A stretch of DNA of 64,000 nucleotides from Beaufortia kweichowensis (lineage: Eukaryota; Chordata; Actinopteri; Cypriniformes; Gastromyzontidae): NCBI GenBank assembly GCA_019155185.1, contig CM032814.1:14545047-14609046 (forward strand), given 5' to 3'. How positions within the stretch are numbered: position 1 is the first letter of the stretch; the number at the start of each line of letters is the position of its first letter. The notes under the pieces were generated by a model. The model had not been told where the DNA came from. It made no database searches and worked only from the letters and a program-made list of their open reading frames with translations. This document shows positions 1 to 15,300 of this stretch, in pieces. A program made the translations under genes and the position numbers.

Positions 1-1573
1 AGGCTAATTATCTATATAAATGTGAAACCCAACCTAAAGTCTCTAATTATAAGATCCAAGTACTCACAGCCATAAAAATAACCAAAATAGCTAATGTGTG
101 TTTATTGCTAAATGATAGATAGTTTAGATCAGACAGTACGCAAAATTTAAGTACTCAAAAATATCATAAATATTAAAATTAATCATTTCATTTACACTAC
201 ATTTTGTAATTATGCACTAAAAATACTCAAAATTGGCTCCTAAATATTTTGATTTAGTCTTACTTATTCAATATCATAAAGGTATCAACCATATATTTCC
301 AAAGTATGTTCTTTACATTATGCAGAATGATTTTATGTAGAAAACAGTAAATCACAAAAAATGACTTTAGCTAGGTTTTTACATATCATATTTAGCATTT
401 TTATATATTTGGTTTGGCACTTGTTGTTGTTGTCAAGGTTAAACTCAAACAGTGAAGTCTTAAGGGATTCGGGGAAATCATCATATCTATCAATATGCCA
501 TTGAGATCGAGGGTTGTGTTTTCTAGTTCATTCTTTTTGCCTCTCCTGGTTGGGTTAGGGTGGATCACTGACTTTGAAGGACTTTTTTGATGCTCTAGGT
601 GGTTATCCATATTTAGTAGTATGGCAGTATTATAGTTATGATCAGTTATAATTAGCTTCATTTTACAGCTGAGTGTGTTCAACTCTCAGTATATTTATTA
701 TTTCTCCCCTGTGAACAGATGTTTGATTAACCCTCGGCAAGGTCAACACAGAATCGCTATTGCGTATGAACATTTGAAAAGCATCACTGCAGGAATGACT
801 GAGATCCTGAATCAGAGCCAAAATAAGGGCATGTTTGCTACTGTTTTCAAAAAGAGGATTGTAATTGTTGCATAAAATGTTAAATGACTTATGTTTTCAC
901 TCATGTTATTTTCCTAGTGTGATAATGAAATGTCCTCCTGCATTTCTACACATCGCAATATATATCATGGAAAACAAAAACATCGCAATGTCTGTTTTTT
1001 CCAATATCATATATAGTTGTTTTGATGTTTGTTCAGGTGTACAGTACAGTGAGGTATTTATGTCACTGTGTGTGAGCTTCTCTGCTTTAACAGCGGACAG
1101 CGGGCATCTGTTTTTGACTGACTCAACAGTTTTCTTTGTTTGTCTGTTAGCCTTTTAAAACTCCCATGTGAATGAACTTTAGAAACATCAAGGTCTGTCA
1201 GGACTGTATCTGAATGTTATGACGACTGACTTTATTTGCTATCTTAACGTCTGTGCTTTAAACATGCTCTCAGGCATACAATAATGATGAAAATCAGTAA
1301 TGAATAAAAACATCAAAAAATACAAAATGCCCTTGAACACCAATAAATGAAAATATTCTGTTTTTTCTGTGTAATATAAAATCTGAAGGATCAGTGTTGT
1401 GTAAAAGATTTGACAGATATAAAAATATGTCACATTCTCGTACATGCAAAATGGATTTTAAAATACCACCAAATTGGCTATTTTCATATGTTTTCATATA
1501 TGTAACTCATATGTTCATTTCTGTACATGAGTATGGATATACTTATCCTAAGTATTCTATGTTTGCTCTTCAG
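1..1573. other. Intron or 5' flank of prkag2, no feature recognised
   Basis: AT-rich DNA upstream of the first visible prkag2 exon. Several short open frames occur on both strands, but none resembles a known protein or is bounded by plausible splice sites. Earlier long-isoform exons are not seen here. Confidence 0.5.
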
Positions 1574-1835
1574 GGGGAGCTCAGCTGTCAATCAGCCAGC
1601 CCCACCAAAAACATCTTCAGCCGAAGTCCATTTAGCCGACCCTCCAGCCCAATGTCTGCTCCGGCCCGGACCGGAAACAGCTCTGGATCTCCTAAATCCA
1701 TCTTCCCTTACCCTTCCAACAACGAGTCCTCGCCTAAATGTTCACGTCGCCGCAGCTTCACTGGAATGTTCCGATCCTCAACGAATCCCTCCAGCTCTCC
1801 TGTCAGCATCAAACTCTTCTCTCGTGCCAGGAAAG
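1574..1835 (+). CDS. prkag2: prkag2 exon encoding Ser/Pro-rich N-terminal extension (long isoform)
   Basis: This exon follows a CAG acceptor and ends at AAAG|GTAAGA, leaving phase 1. It encodes a Ser/Pro/Arg-rich, probably disordered stretch with PRPSSPMSAP, a GSPKSIFPY segment and RRRSFTGMFRSS. The order matches the N-terminal extension of vertebrate gamma-2, and several Ser residues sit in basophilic kinase-like contexts. The CAG before GGGGAGCTC is the only convincing acceptor. Overlapping reading frames in this interval on either strand are shadows of the exon. Confidence 0.9.
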
Positions 1836-3891
1836 GTAAGACTCCATGTACACTCATAATCCTACAGCATCGTATGACGTTACATAATTTGCAAATCAGC
1901 ACTTAAAATAAAAGGTATTTGGTTTGGATTTGTTTATGATTTTAACTAAAACATCAACATTATCCATATTGCAGCACATCCAATTAAAGTACATCATTTA
2001 AAAGCATCAAAATATTTGTTTGGCATCGTGTGTAATGCCATTATCACATTAGAACAGAATGAGTCAGTCTGTAGCCTTCAGTGTTTGTTTGGGATAATTG
2101 TGCTGTGTGCTGATTTAATGGTGTGGGTGTTTCTTAATGCATAAGGCCTTGTTAATAAATCCAGCTGTCACATATGGAATCCATGCAAGTCTTATTTAAT
2201 ATTTGAAATCCAATAGTGTTTTCTAGTACATACTAAAATATATTTGAGGAGTTATTTTATGGAAAGCTCTTGCCTTGAGCTATCTGTTTTGGATTCTGAT
2301 GTAGATAATCCATTGACAGCCAATATAATCCAAATGTATTGTATGTACAGTATACAATACAGTTTAGTTATATCCAAAATATCATAGGGTGTGAATGATC
2401 CCTTGAAATCTGCACACTGTTCATCTGCCAAGCAGATGCAATTATTGAGCATTTAATTCATCTAGTCAATATATTCTTCTGTTCCTAAATACAAAATGTG
2501 TGTTATGAGCTACAAGGTATGTATAATAGAGGACATTAGGGGATTATTATGGTACAGTCTAGCCTGAACTGCCCAAAATTAAACCCAAATAAAGGAAGTC
2601 AACATATCATGGAGGGCAGTCAGTGGATCTTATAGTTCAAGTGATTTTTCAGTTATTATTTATTACACAAAAACTCAATTACACTAGATGGAGTTGTTGT
2701 CGGTGCATTGATGTGTCTTGCCGGGGTATTCATCTAAACACACCCAGATTATGATTTAATTAAATGAAAGCAGGTGAATAAAATATAAGAAGTGTTTTAA
2801 GATATTTTATTACCATTTTAGAAGCTTTGCTGTGTACATGTGTTTGCTCTACACATTTATACAAATGAGTGTTTTCCTAGTTGGCTCATGAGCCCTTGAC
2901 AATTACACATTTGCCTGGTTAAAACCGCATTCTAAGGCACAGATGTTGATGTGAAGCCTAAAGATTGTTATAATTAAACCGTATATTTAACCAACTAGAT
3001 ACAATGCGACATTTAAATGATTGTAATTTTAAAGCACAGGATACAGGGTTGAATACATAATTTGTCCTGTAGAAGTTGGTCGTCTTCAATTTTGCTCTTA
3101 GCTTTGTTTAGTCTCTATCACAAAGAAAATAACAGCGGAATAATATCCTCCGCTCAGTAAAAGTGTAATCAATAATTATAAAGTTAAAGCCTGTCTTGGA
3201 GTGGCCTAGAATTACATAAACGGTTTGGTTACGTTTAGGGGTGTGTAGGTGGAAGTCTGGCTGCAGAAGGGAGGTGGTAAATCTGTGCCATAAGTGACGT
3301 CTCAGCACCATTAATTCTACATATTGATTCATTTAAATATATATATATATATATATCTTGTAATATTATTTTAAAATTATTTTAGGAAGTTTATGTTAAA
3401 TGGAAACATTATTTGATATTTCATAAGTAATTATTTAATATGTTAATATTTATATATATGTGTGTGTTTACGTGTTTGTTTTGTTATATTTGTGAGGACC
3501 AAATGTCCTCACAAACCTATTAAACTATGTCTTCAACTCACTTGTAAGGACAATTCACTGGTCGTCACTACATAAAAAGGCTCATAAATTGGTCAAATCA
3601 TGTTTTTCTTGAAATCTAATGATGTGCACATGTTTGTGTGAGAGTTAGTCTGATATAAAATGAAATCAGGTTTCTTCTGAAACCACAATATTGATTTCTT
3701 ATTCAGTACTAAGATAGAGTAAAGCCAGATACCTCTGTGATCAGAAAATGTCAGAGAGACTTTTAAACATTAAAGGAAGATGTTGTGTTAATGTATTCAG
3801 TGATTTGGTTAATGTTATGTGTCTGTTTACAGTAGATGCATGTGACATGTTTTCCACATTGTGAAGACAGTCGGGTCTCATTATATAGCTG

Positions 3892-3927
<36 letters not shown>

Positions 3928-6900
3928 TCTAATTGGAGGTGAGTCTGTATTTTGGCGTTTTCATTTGATTACACTCATGGATTGGCTGGAATTTTGTTTT
4001 GATGGTTTTAGCAATGACACAGTTCTGGTCATTCACATCATCTCTGAGCTGACAGGCTCTTTTGGACATGATGGTTCCAGAGGGGACATCTGGGAAATGA
4101 GTTCTTAATAAAAGAATCCTTTAAATAAAACTCATAATACGAAACAATTATACAACAACCATTCCCAAAATAAAGAAAACAACTGCTGTCAAATATAAAA
4201 CTCTAAATAATTAATATCAGATGTAAAGATATGTTTGCATTTGTTGTTTTTTAAACTGTGTTGAGATTTGGTTTTGCTATCCCCATGCAGAAATTTATAA
4301 TTAGATTACGGACACTTTTATACAAATGATATGAATTGAAATGAGACGTGCTCAGAGGTCTGGAGATCAGCGGATGATGACAGCCCTGTATCTCTTACAT
4401 GGAAATGATTCCGTGTTTTAATGTTATAGTACTGAGTGTATAGTGTTGAGAAACTGTTGCTGTGTCATCCTTAAAAGTCTCCTGCTTGTTTGTGCCTTAA
4501 TGTAATTCTTTGGTTGCATTGCCACCTGCTGGTTAGAATGCTGATGTGCATTTGAATCGTCTAAACATCAGCATTAGGCTTTCCACAAATGCTCTGTGAT
4601 GTTTCTTAGACACCTGATGCATTGAAAAACCTTATATTTTATATAAAGCCATGCTAGCAATAAATTGTTAATAGCAATAAAGTTTAATTTAATGCATCAT
4701 ATTTCTGTATGGACAGTTAATAAAAAAGTAAATAAGACTTTCATTCTTTATTCTTTCAAGAAGAGATTTTTAAACAAACTCTCAATAATTTTGTGTGTTT
4801 ATGTATGCCTCATATATATGTTTTAAAAGATTTTTACCAAGTATTTACCAACAGAGGCTGACTCGTCAAACCTCAGCTTCTTACATGGATATCCTTTGGT
4901 CACCCTAGATTGCAGCTGACCCTTTTAAAGCTGTCATGTGTAGCGAGGCTAACCAGTCCGTGGGTTCTGTTCTACATTAGCACGTCCTTTCTTGCTCATC
5001 TCAGGTGCTCTTATTCACAGTGGCCCTGCAGCACTTGTCTCCAGGCAATGGCTAAATAAACCGTGTGAGATCAAGCGGTGAGATACGCATAAGTGACTGA
5101 GATGAACCCCAATGTGGCGTCTAGGGCCATAGCAGTCTCATCTCAGCAGTATTGTATTCAAGTGTACTTGTATTCATCTCTGTGATATATGGTGACCAAA
5201 TAAGGATTTTTTCTCTTTTACCTCCATCTATCGGTAGGAAGAGGAAGTGCATGTTATAATTAGGCTTATGGGGATACATCGCTCTGTACTTTTTAGTCTA
5301 TACTCAAGAGCATAGATAAATAGAGTAAATGAGATAGAATGCATTAAATAAATTAAATAGGCTGTAATATATTTTTATGTACTCATTTGTACTATATTTA
5401 TTATTGTCTCCTAATATTTGTCGCTTTGGATAAAAGTGTCAGCTAAATGCCTAAATGTAAATGTAAATTGTACATGCTAATTCCATGTTGTTTGGATACT
5501 AACATGATGGTTACATTTTACAATTTATAGTTTAGTTTATTTAAGGTTGTTCTTTTTTATACAATGAAAAATGAAAAGTAATATCAAAGACAATAAATAT
5601 TAACAAAATGCAACAGCGAGCGAAAACTTTTCTATGATGGTTATAGTTTTGCAAAGCTGTTTGATGCCAATTGCCCAAATAATTTCTGCATTAAAGTACT
5701 AAACAAGTACATAAAGTACAGTACATGAATGCTTAATATATTAATTACATTTGTTCAGAAATAACTCTTCATTAATGTACTCATCTGAAAATAATCCAGT
5801 GATGATGAGTGATAAATCTAATTTAATCAAATGTCATCATGCCAGTGCATTCCTCACTTTCATTCAGACTTTATCTGGGAATATCGTTCACTTTACAAGC
5901 CCTCGTGTATTTACAGCAAACTGCCCTGTTTATACATCACTTTCTGTCAAAATATATAGCATGGGCATATCCTTATTAGGGAAGAATTGACTTTTTTTTG
6001 TTTTTTACTGGTAGACCCATCAAAAGCAATATTTCACCTATAGGGAATATACTGATCATTTACCCACCTTCATGTTTTTCCAAAAATGATCTAATTCACC
6101 CTTTTTAACATATTTATACAAGCTCAGGAATACTGACAGCACACCTGCTGCAACACATCTTGCTGTGTTACGTTTCTGTCAAATAAAGCACATATGTTAG
6201 TTTTCCCATCATCTAACAGGCAGCCACTTCTTGCACACTACCTTCAAAAGAAACCAACAGACAATATCTGGCTTGACTCCAGTATAGTACAAGATGACCC
6301 AAAGTAACACACAGCTTCATTCTAGGACTTCTATGGTCTTGGCATCATTCACTCTCACATGAAAATGACATAAATAGAGGTGAGCAAAAAACTGCTGAGG
6401 GTTTGTTACACCATAAAAGAGTAGGTTAGCATAAATATTTACCTATAGTAGAGCATTACACTTGCAATGAAGAGGTCATGAGTTTGATTCCAGGGAACAC
6501 AAATACTGATAAGTGTAAATGTAAAATTATAAGTAAACCAGGTTTATTTCAAATTCTAGTGAGCTTTCTTTACGTCTATTGCCTACATGGGGAGAGGTTT
6601 TCTAAGGCAACACGTTGAATGAAACTGAACCCCATGATTTCTGTGCACATACAGAATGTGATTTTAGCCGAATTTATTGTTAAAATGATGCTAACTTAAC
6701 AACACAATACCCAAGCAGTAAAACACCTAGACAATATTGAATATACTAATACTATATATAGCCAAATATTATAGTTTATTATACTATTAAAGATTTAAAA
6801 ATAAAATCAATTTTCGCTTGCTAAATGAATAATTGCTAAATTGTTTTATGTAAATTTGCTGAATGTTTTAGATTAGATTTAGATTCCTTTATTTGTTATT

Positions 6901-9300
6901 GTATAAGCATACAACGGAATTTTGGTGCACTCAAGTGTAAAGTAAATAAACATACATTGTATAAAAATAAATCTAGAAGAAAGAATAAATACTGTCAGAC
7001 ATCCACACACATTTTTATACTACACGTAGGACATCCACTCATACTCGGACCTATTTACACTCACATTCTACACGTAGGACATCCACATTCATACTGTATT
7101 GCACTAAGGAACCGTTATATTGATATTTCACATAAAGAATATTGAGATGCTTGTGGTTCAGAGTTAAGTGATGGTGATGGCTTTTGAATAGAAACTGTTC
7201 ATTAGTCTAGTAAGTTTTGTTGGACCTGTAGCATTTTCCAGACAGCAGCAGTTCAAACAGGTGATGTGTGTCCTTTAGAATGGTTTGTGTTTTTTGTCAT
7301 CCAGAGCAGGTAGCTGTTCGTTTATGATATGATGCGCAGTCTTTGTGACTCTCTGCAGGGCCTTTTTATCAGCTGCAGAGCTGCGTCCGTACCACACCAG
7401 CATGCCATTTGTGAGGACACTCTCAATGGAGCAGCGGTAGAAGGACACCAGGAGCTGTTGAGATAGGTTTACTTTCCTAATTGTTCTTAGGAAGTACACA
7501 GCCTCTTCTGTGCTTTCCTTACTAGCGCCGTGGTGTTTGTCGTTCAAAAGAGGTCAAGAGATGTGAGTGCCTGGAAATTTAAAGCTAGACACTCTTTCCA
7601 CCATCTCTCCTTTAATGTGTAGATGTGTGTGTACATTCACTTTTTTCCTGAAATCAATGATAAAGTGTACCTTAGTTCCATAGTTGACCCTGGCTCTTTA
7701 AAGACGTCATGAGCACAGTGGGGAATGAGCACACCAAAGGAACTTTCTGGGCTCAACAGCAAATTCGCTTTTATGCACACACATGGCCATTAAATGACAT
7801 TTTATACTTTTTCTTAAGAATAGTTAAGTTCACATAATGTGAGTTTAATGTCAGTTTAGACAACCTTTATGCCTTTCCTTCTTTATGTGGAACACAAGAC
7901 TACCAGAAAAAACAGCTCTGCTAAAATCAGAACATGAAATAAATAGCAAATATTTTATCTATATTGTTGTATTCTATTATAAGATTTCATATATTATTAT
8001 TAGGAGCACAACAGTTTTACACAGGAGACGATGCACAGTGTCTTTATATGGCGTTTGTTACAGCTCACACAAAAGAGAGAGAGGCATATAAAGGGGTGAG
8101 TGCTGGTTGATTTGACTGTTGAAGCCTTTTATTGTATGTTGTGGCATAAACATTTGTATTACTTATTAGTATTTAACATTTCAACAATTCTTTTATTGAA
8201 TTAACCCATGTTCATAAATAATACATTTACAGTACCAGGCAAACGTTACACACTGTTTTTATTTCTTGTTTTGACATTTCAGAATCAAATAAAGTAATCA
8301 AAACTGAGACATGCAGTTTGTATGGTTATCTTGCATAGGGGATGTGATGGGTGTGGGGAAATGTTTTGATGTAATTATACTCTATAATTATATTAAAAGT
8401 TTAGCCTCAGTTTGTTAACCCTAACCCTATGTTCATTGCTTTTTCTTTATTATCAAGTTAAACTCATATCAATTAAATACAGAAAAAAAAGATGCTAAAG
8501 ATGCTAATTAGAAATGTGTATATTCAGTACAGTGAGAGTGTCAGACTGTTCCAAATGGCATACATTTTCAGGGGGTTTAATGTAAATGCATTTATGTTTG
8601 AGTTTAATACGATAGAATAAAACAAGCATAAAAGTAAAATAAAAAAGCAAAAACATAGAGCATTCAAAAAATCCTTCGTAAAAAGCATTTGCTTTTGGTT
8701 TGCATGGAATAAAATTTTGTGCAACAATTTTAATTTCAGCCAACGTTCATCATTGTTTTGGAAAGAAAATGTTAACATCCATTTAGTGTGTTATTTTTGA
8801 GCCTTACACACTTTAATCCTCTAAAGATATCTTTATGGCGTTCGGTAGGCACGATCTCATTTGAATGAAATACACTCAAAGACAGAGAAAAAAAACCACA
8901 GCACTCACATCTACATCACTATGCTACAGCGATCATGTGATTCTGGTTCTGATGTATGTATTTGGGTGGGAGGAGCCGCAATCCCAGTGACATCATCACA
9001 AAGACATGCTTATTTCATCTCTCTTTATGTTCCACCTCCTTCTTTGTATTCCTATTATGTACCGTGTTTACTGGGCCAAAGCCTGAATGCTATAAAATCA
9101 TCTTTTTACTCATTTAGCAGTCATGGGTTCTCAGCTGTAAAAAGATAATGGCTTGTGCAGTGGCTTGCAGGAGTCGAGAGAGTTTATCATGCTTGATAGA
9201 CGCTTATGAATCTTTTAATAAGTAGCCGAATGTTCATCAATCAACTTTAACCTGCATGATGCTGATGAGAGAGAGAGAGAGTGAGAGAGTGAGTGAGTGA

Positions 9301-9339
<39 letters not shown>

Positions 9340-12300
9340 TATTTAAATGAACTTGGAGAATGTATCTAAAACAGACAGGGCAATTGCTCAGGTGACTGGC
9401 GTGAAGAGCACTTCTATATTAGACAGTGTCATGTTTGAGACTTTGCCATGTATTGGTGCAACAAAACAAGGCTATGCCTACGTGGTAATAGAATAAAGAC
9501 ACAGACATGCCTACTGCAGTGTTAGATGACTATTTATGCCCATATTTTGTAATCTTACTGCAGTATAGAGGGCAAAGCCAGCAGGAAACACAGCATGAAA
9601 TCTGCTGCCTGCAATAGCAGATGAAGTGTGAAATGAGGTGATAAAACTGCCTGTGGTTCAGGCCTTGTGTCCCCTTCTGCAGGCAGGATCAGAGATTATG
9701 ACAGGTACAGTCTACGTTTTAAGCAGCAGTTGGATGTAAACAAATGTATTCCTCATAAATGAGCACAAGAAAAGGAAAATAAAATAATATAAAAATGTTA
9801 TGTTCTTTGAAGAGTCATCTCTTCTCCATTTGTTGGGTATTATGGCTTTTAATTCACAAAAAAAATCTTATAAAATATGTTGCCTCTCAATAACATGTGT
9901 TATTTTTGTCACATCCATAACACACATGTGTTTTTAAAGAAAACTTGTATGGACTCCATCAACAATCCATTTAAAAATATATAAACGGATGGTTCAATAT
10001 ATTAGTAACAAATACATTCTGTCAGAATTTATATTTCAAGTTTTGACTGAAAATGTCACTTCCACAATGCTGGAATTGTCCAAATAGAGATATGTGATGC
10101 GTCTAATTTTTCTGTGTGTGCAGCCTCCGGGATCTCCTCATCACCCACCACACCAACACAACTGACCAAGCAGACTGCATCATTTTCTGTGGAAATCAGT
10201 CGAAATGACACGGTACACCGTTCTATATCCTCACCCCTCGATACCAGTCAGCATCAGAGCCTGCCTGTTGCAAAACCACCGCCGAGTCCTTTCTTAGCAC
10301 CTATCTCTACCTCGCATGCGGTAAGTGAAACCTCCACTTTAGATCTAGATCTGGTGCCCAGAGATTTCTACATGCTTGTTTGGATCATGTATTAATCAAT
10401 TTTCAGATTTTCATTGTTATGCAAGTCTTTGACAGTATGCACATACAGTAGATATCTTATTTAACAAATAAGCCTGTGCAAAATATGCTTTTTCAAAGAA
10501 ATCCTATTTTTGTTCACATTAGTAATTAAAAAAAACATGCAAAGGAAGTTATTCTGTAAAACTTCTATTTTTTATACTACCTTGATAATACTCCCCGTTG
10601 ACAGATCTGATTCTTGCAGCACAACCCACTGCACGACCATTTATCACATTCACATGCCAAAATCAATACAGCAGTCACCATCTGCAATGCTGTTGTCCTT
10701 GCCTCCTGCCCACTAATCTAAGCACAGGCCCAAGGCTGCACTCAGCAGATGTGTTGTCAACTACTCATGCTCATTATCTTCTTGCGTATTGCCCTCTTGC
10801 TTTCTACCCCTCTCCCACAGCTGATATCACTAACCCAAACTGTTCCAGGTTTGCTGCATCACAATTCTTTAGTAACTGCAGATCCTTAGAAATCACATTC
10901 TCCCTCTGATGAGCTATGTATTCCAATCGTGTCTGATAAAAGGAGAATAAGAAACCGCACTGCAAGATTCTTATGGCTCTACACACTACAATGCAGACAT
11001 TTCTGTTTATTTTTAACAACCTCTCACCTCTTAGTGGTTCTCATCTCCCGGACCATCGATCTGTTACTAACGTGTCTCGCGGTCAATACAAATGAGTTAC
11101 TGTTGGTCAAACACCTTTACCGATAACTCTTGTGTGTTAAATAAACTTTTATTCTTTCTACCACCCCTTATGAGTTTGTTTACATCTGTTTACTAATGCA
11201 CATTAGGGGTGGATTATTTTTCTCACAAGGCCTCTTGTTGGACGGCCACGCCCAGTGATTCATCAGGCAAGAATTTGAAAACAGTTCTTACGAATTCCTC
11301 TCCATACCAGATGCTGCCCTCAGAAGTGCTAAAAGGCATGTGGCACAGCATTTTATCTGGAGGTATTAGTGTTTTGCTGAGACAATAGCCCATATTTCTA
11401 GCTGGGTCCAAACTGTCAAGGTTTAGGGAGAGCTGTTTTAAGAATCAGAGAAACAGAGATGTGTGACACAGGCACACAGCTATTCTGCAATAATCAATTC
11501 AATTTACATTTATTTATATAGCGCTTTTCACAATTTTCATGAATGCAAAGCTGATTTACATAAATAATAATAAAAAGAGGAAATTATATGGATAATTAGT
11601 AAATATAACTAACAGTGTACAGTCTTAAAAAATGAACAGTGTTCAAATAAATGTCAAAATAAGATGTGCAAGAGTGTTAAACGAGTCTCTTAGTGAGCAA
11701 CAGTGGCATAGAACTAAAGTACGATTGGTTTGTAACTGTAGTTCATTTTAGGTGCCAGTTTGGTAGGAGGTTGTGTCTGTAGTCATCATCAGGTGGTAGA
11801 GGGACTGCTTGCCTTAGATGTCCTCAGGAACCATCCGATGAGACTGCCATAGTCTATGGTTATAAATCTGAACCTTTATTTTAAATTACAGTAACATGTT
11901 AATGTCAACAATATATGTATAAACTTAATATTGATTTATAAACTGTGGATGCCTGTGGGGACGGGGATTTCCTAATATGGTCAAATGACATTTCCTTGTA
12001 GCGAAAGAAGGATGGAACACTATAGTGCAGGGCTGGGCAAACTCGGTCCTGCAAAGTTTAGCTCCAGCTTGCCTCAACACACCTGCTTCAAAGTTTCTTG
12101 TATGCCTGATTAGACCTTGATTAGCTGGTTCAGGTGTGTTTAATTGGGGTTGGAACTAAACTAAACTAAACTCAGGACCGAGTTTGCCCATCACCGCTAT
12201 ATTGTAACTCTTCCGAATATGTAAATATATTTGACTTGTAAAATGCTTCTTACGTTTCTTTTTGTTTTTCTCCTCATCTTTGGCATGTCGACAGATTAAC

Positions 12301-15300
12301 TGACCTTTCACTCATATCCTGCAGGTTCAAACAGGCCGACTCCATTCACCCTTATAATTGCACGTTGTCTATTTCTCATAATAATAAGTGACGAAGCAAA
12401 ATATTTGATTGAAACCGTCAGTCCGAGCGGTGACAGCTCGCGACTGCAGCAAACTGGAATAGTCCATTTGTAAAGGAGCGAGGGGGGGTGGGTCTCCCAT
12501 GACTTAACATGGGATGTACGGGTACACAAGAGGAGCACGCCTGTGTGAACGGTGACTGACTAGCGAATTAACCGAGAGGATCGGATAAAATCATGTGCAC
12601 TTAATATTCTGGTCTGTTTTGCTGAAACAAGTCATTTGGATTTAATCGGTACAGAGAGACTGTGATGAACCGGAATTTGTCATACGAAACCCGCGTACAC
12701 TAGAATGATTTGTGTTAATTTCTCGTGGGCGGCACATTATAACACTTTTGTTTTCGCGAGTGTTACACTGTAACAGTCGCATCTTGGACCTTTCGCGGTT
12801 GCGTTTATTTTTGACTGTACTCTGATAATCACCCGACGGGCAGCCAACTTCCGATCTCACCGGTCTCCTCACCATCAGCCCGGCCAGTGTGTGAGGGCAG
12901 CTTGAGATCGCCTCGTTCATTTTTACCTCTGCTTCACAGGTCCACGGCTTATCTGAAGACATGCTGGAGAAACTCGATCTCGATGATGAAGGTAAGCCTT
13001 CTGCAGTACTCTTTATGGCCCTGATGCTGAAATACCCGCATAGTGATAGTTGCCATTCGCCTTCGTTGAGCTTTTTACCGACTTCACCTGTTCTGTTAAG
13101 CTATTTATGTACTCCTCCTGCTAAGTGTTAAAACGTGACCTGACAGAAGCAATGATTACGTTTTCTGTTTAAATACAAGTCATAATGTAAGCGTGTTCTA
13201 ATCATGCGATGCGGATTTTGCGTTGTTCCGGTACACGGTACTAAATTCTTTTGGTACAAGACGTCATTGAATCATTAAAGCGCACAGCAGGAAAACTAAT
13301 AATGGTTTGGGATTCCCAGTCGTCATTTCTAACCTGTTGGGTGTAGATGCGTCACATGATGCTATTGGCTGCAGACATCTCACCCACGTCAAGGAATCCC
13401 TAAGTGGGAAGGGTAATGCCCATCTAGGGTTATTACTTTTGCAGTTACATATATCGATCATTTAAACGAATGTTTGAATCAAACAAACCAATTCCAGTAT
13501 TCAGTTGGCGAAATTGACAGAGTTTAAGATGTTCAGATGGGATTATTAAATGAATTGTTTATGTACACAGACTAGAATTTTGTCATTGTTTACCCTCTTG
13601 TCTGTATGAGATATTTTTTAGGAATACTATGATAAAATACCTCATAGTATTTTAGATAGCTAGCACTGTAATAATTGAAGGTGGTTCTCTGACAGTCTCA
13701 ACCAATCAGAACAGGACTACTGATTTGGCCAAACAGCACAAAACTTTAACATGTTGGTTAACAATATTTATTTGAGCAATTTCATTTCGTGTCATTAGCG
13801 GCATATAAATAGCACACAGGCATTTTTCTTATACATGTGTGTATGTATACGCTTTCTTAGTGTAGTAGGTCTAAGTAGGAGTTATACTGTATAATACCAA
13901 CTAGACCAAACAAGGAATGCACAACAGCTTGCAGTCCAGCCCCAACACGAACATTTCCTTGAAAGCACTTTAGCCTCCGGCAAGGTTTTGCCAACGATAT
14001 AAAGTGATCATACCGTACTGTGATCTGGCACTGCTAATCTTACTGTTATTTAGAAAGGCTTTTTGCAGCTGTGCTTTAGCTGTTGTACCATTTTAGGAAA
14101 GCAGAGCAGAGAGCTTCCAGCGCTCAACAGAAAGCACGTTCAGCCTGCAAAAATGCACTTTCACACTGAGGTTGGGGTTTCCTCAAAGCACCAATGATGC
14201 CAGTTCAGTCCCAAACACTCTCCCACGCTTGCTTTCACCACACAATCAGTCATATACCTGTGTACTATAAAACCACAGCCTGGTGTTTTTGAGGTTTCGC
14301 TGATGGTGGCTTGTTTGGAAGAGGCTAAAATGCTTATTAATGATTTATCTCAGTACAGCAGTTTTACTTGAAGGCTTTTTACTGCAGGCTAGCATTGGCT
14401 CTCTGAAAATTTGCAGAGAGTGATGTGCTTTTTGAAGTATTATTAGCATGTGCTAGTTTTTGAAGCGCCATTGTTTAAGAATGTTTGAAGGCATCGGTTT
14501 GGAATATGTGGTCAAAAAACATTCCAGCGCAACTTCTCTCTAAAAGCATGTGAAAACTAAAGGCTTTTCTACAACAAAAGATTCATTCTGCAGCAATTCA
14601 GTTCTTTGAATAGCCGTGGTGGACGTTGGCCAAAGTGTCATGCTTCTATTTGTGGTAAATCCAGACGTTCAGGCTTTCTAAAAGCTTTCTGTTTGGGGTG
14701 GATTTTTCTAAATAACTATTAGCCTAAATAGGGGTGTTAAAGTGAAAGTATGTTGTTGAACACTGCAAACATTTTTTCAAATCCCCTTTAGGAAAAGTTC
14801 CTCAAGAGTTGACGCCAATACGTCCCGTTTTAACACACTGTGTGTGTTTTCATGAGCTAATGCTGGATGTACCACAGTTACAATAGAGAATGGTGTTAAA
14901 CTGCATTGAGCTCAAACGATGATGAGAAATACTTTAAACTCCAAGCTTTCACTGAACTTGCAACTCTGAGTGAATCAACAGGCTTTGCTGTGTGTAAACT
15001 TACATAGTGAAAGAAGTGTTTAAGTCAGCAGAATAGGGAAAATACAGAACTATGAGTCACATGTAAACTTTCTCCCAAAGCAGTGGCTAAAAGCAGAACC
15101 GTCAAGATGCATTAAACACAGACAGCAGTTGACATTACTGCTTCTTTCGTTACTTGGCTGCTAGTTTGATGTTTGTTGAGCTGGGGAGGGAGGAAGATGC
15201 ACTAAACTGAAATATTATATTTGAGGAAGTATCTAACAACCATTATATAAAAGACTGGTGCTCATTTGACTTTTTCACTTTTTAATTATAATATTTATTA

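Larger units (their letters stand above)
1836..10123 (+). other. Large prkag2 intron with SINE, LINE and microsatellite content
   Basis: No coding exon is recognised in these 8.3 kb. The intron holds a TA run near 3340-3357, a CA microsatellite at 3894-3925, SINE tails near 5421 and 6446, an L2-like LINE fragment at about 6870-7700 and a GA microsatellite at 9270-9335. The remainder is unremarkable AT-rich DNA. Confidence 0.6.

Noticed and set aside
6446..6531. tRNA gene
   Set aside because: Only a diverged B-box-like region remains, with no A box or acceptor stem pairing, and the downstream tail is that of a SINE.
8230..8340. Second Tc1-like element starting ACAGTACCAGGCAAACGTTA
   Set aside because: Only one Tc1-like end could be recognised and no inverted partner was found, so it is not listed as an element.
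8504..8778. Overlapping minus-strand frames in the large prkag2 intron
   Set aside because: AT-rich composition with Phe/Leu/Lys-rich translation, no family resemblance and no splice sites.
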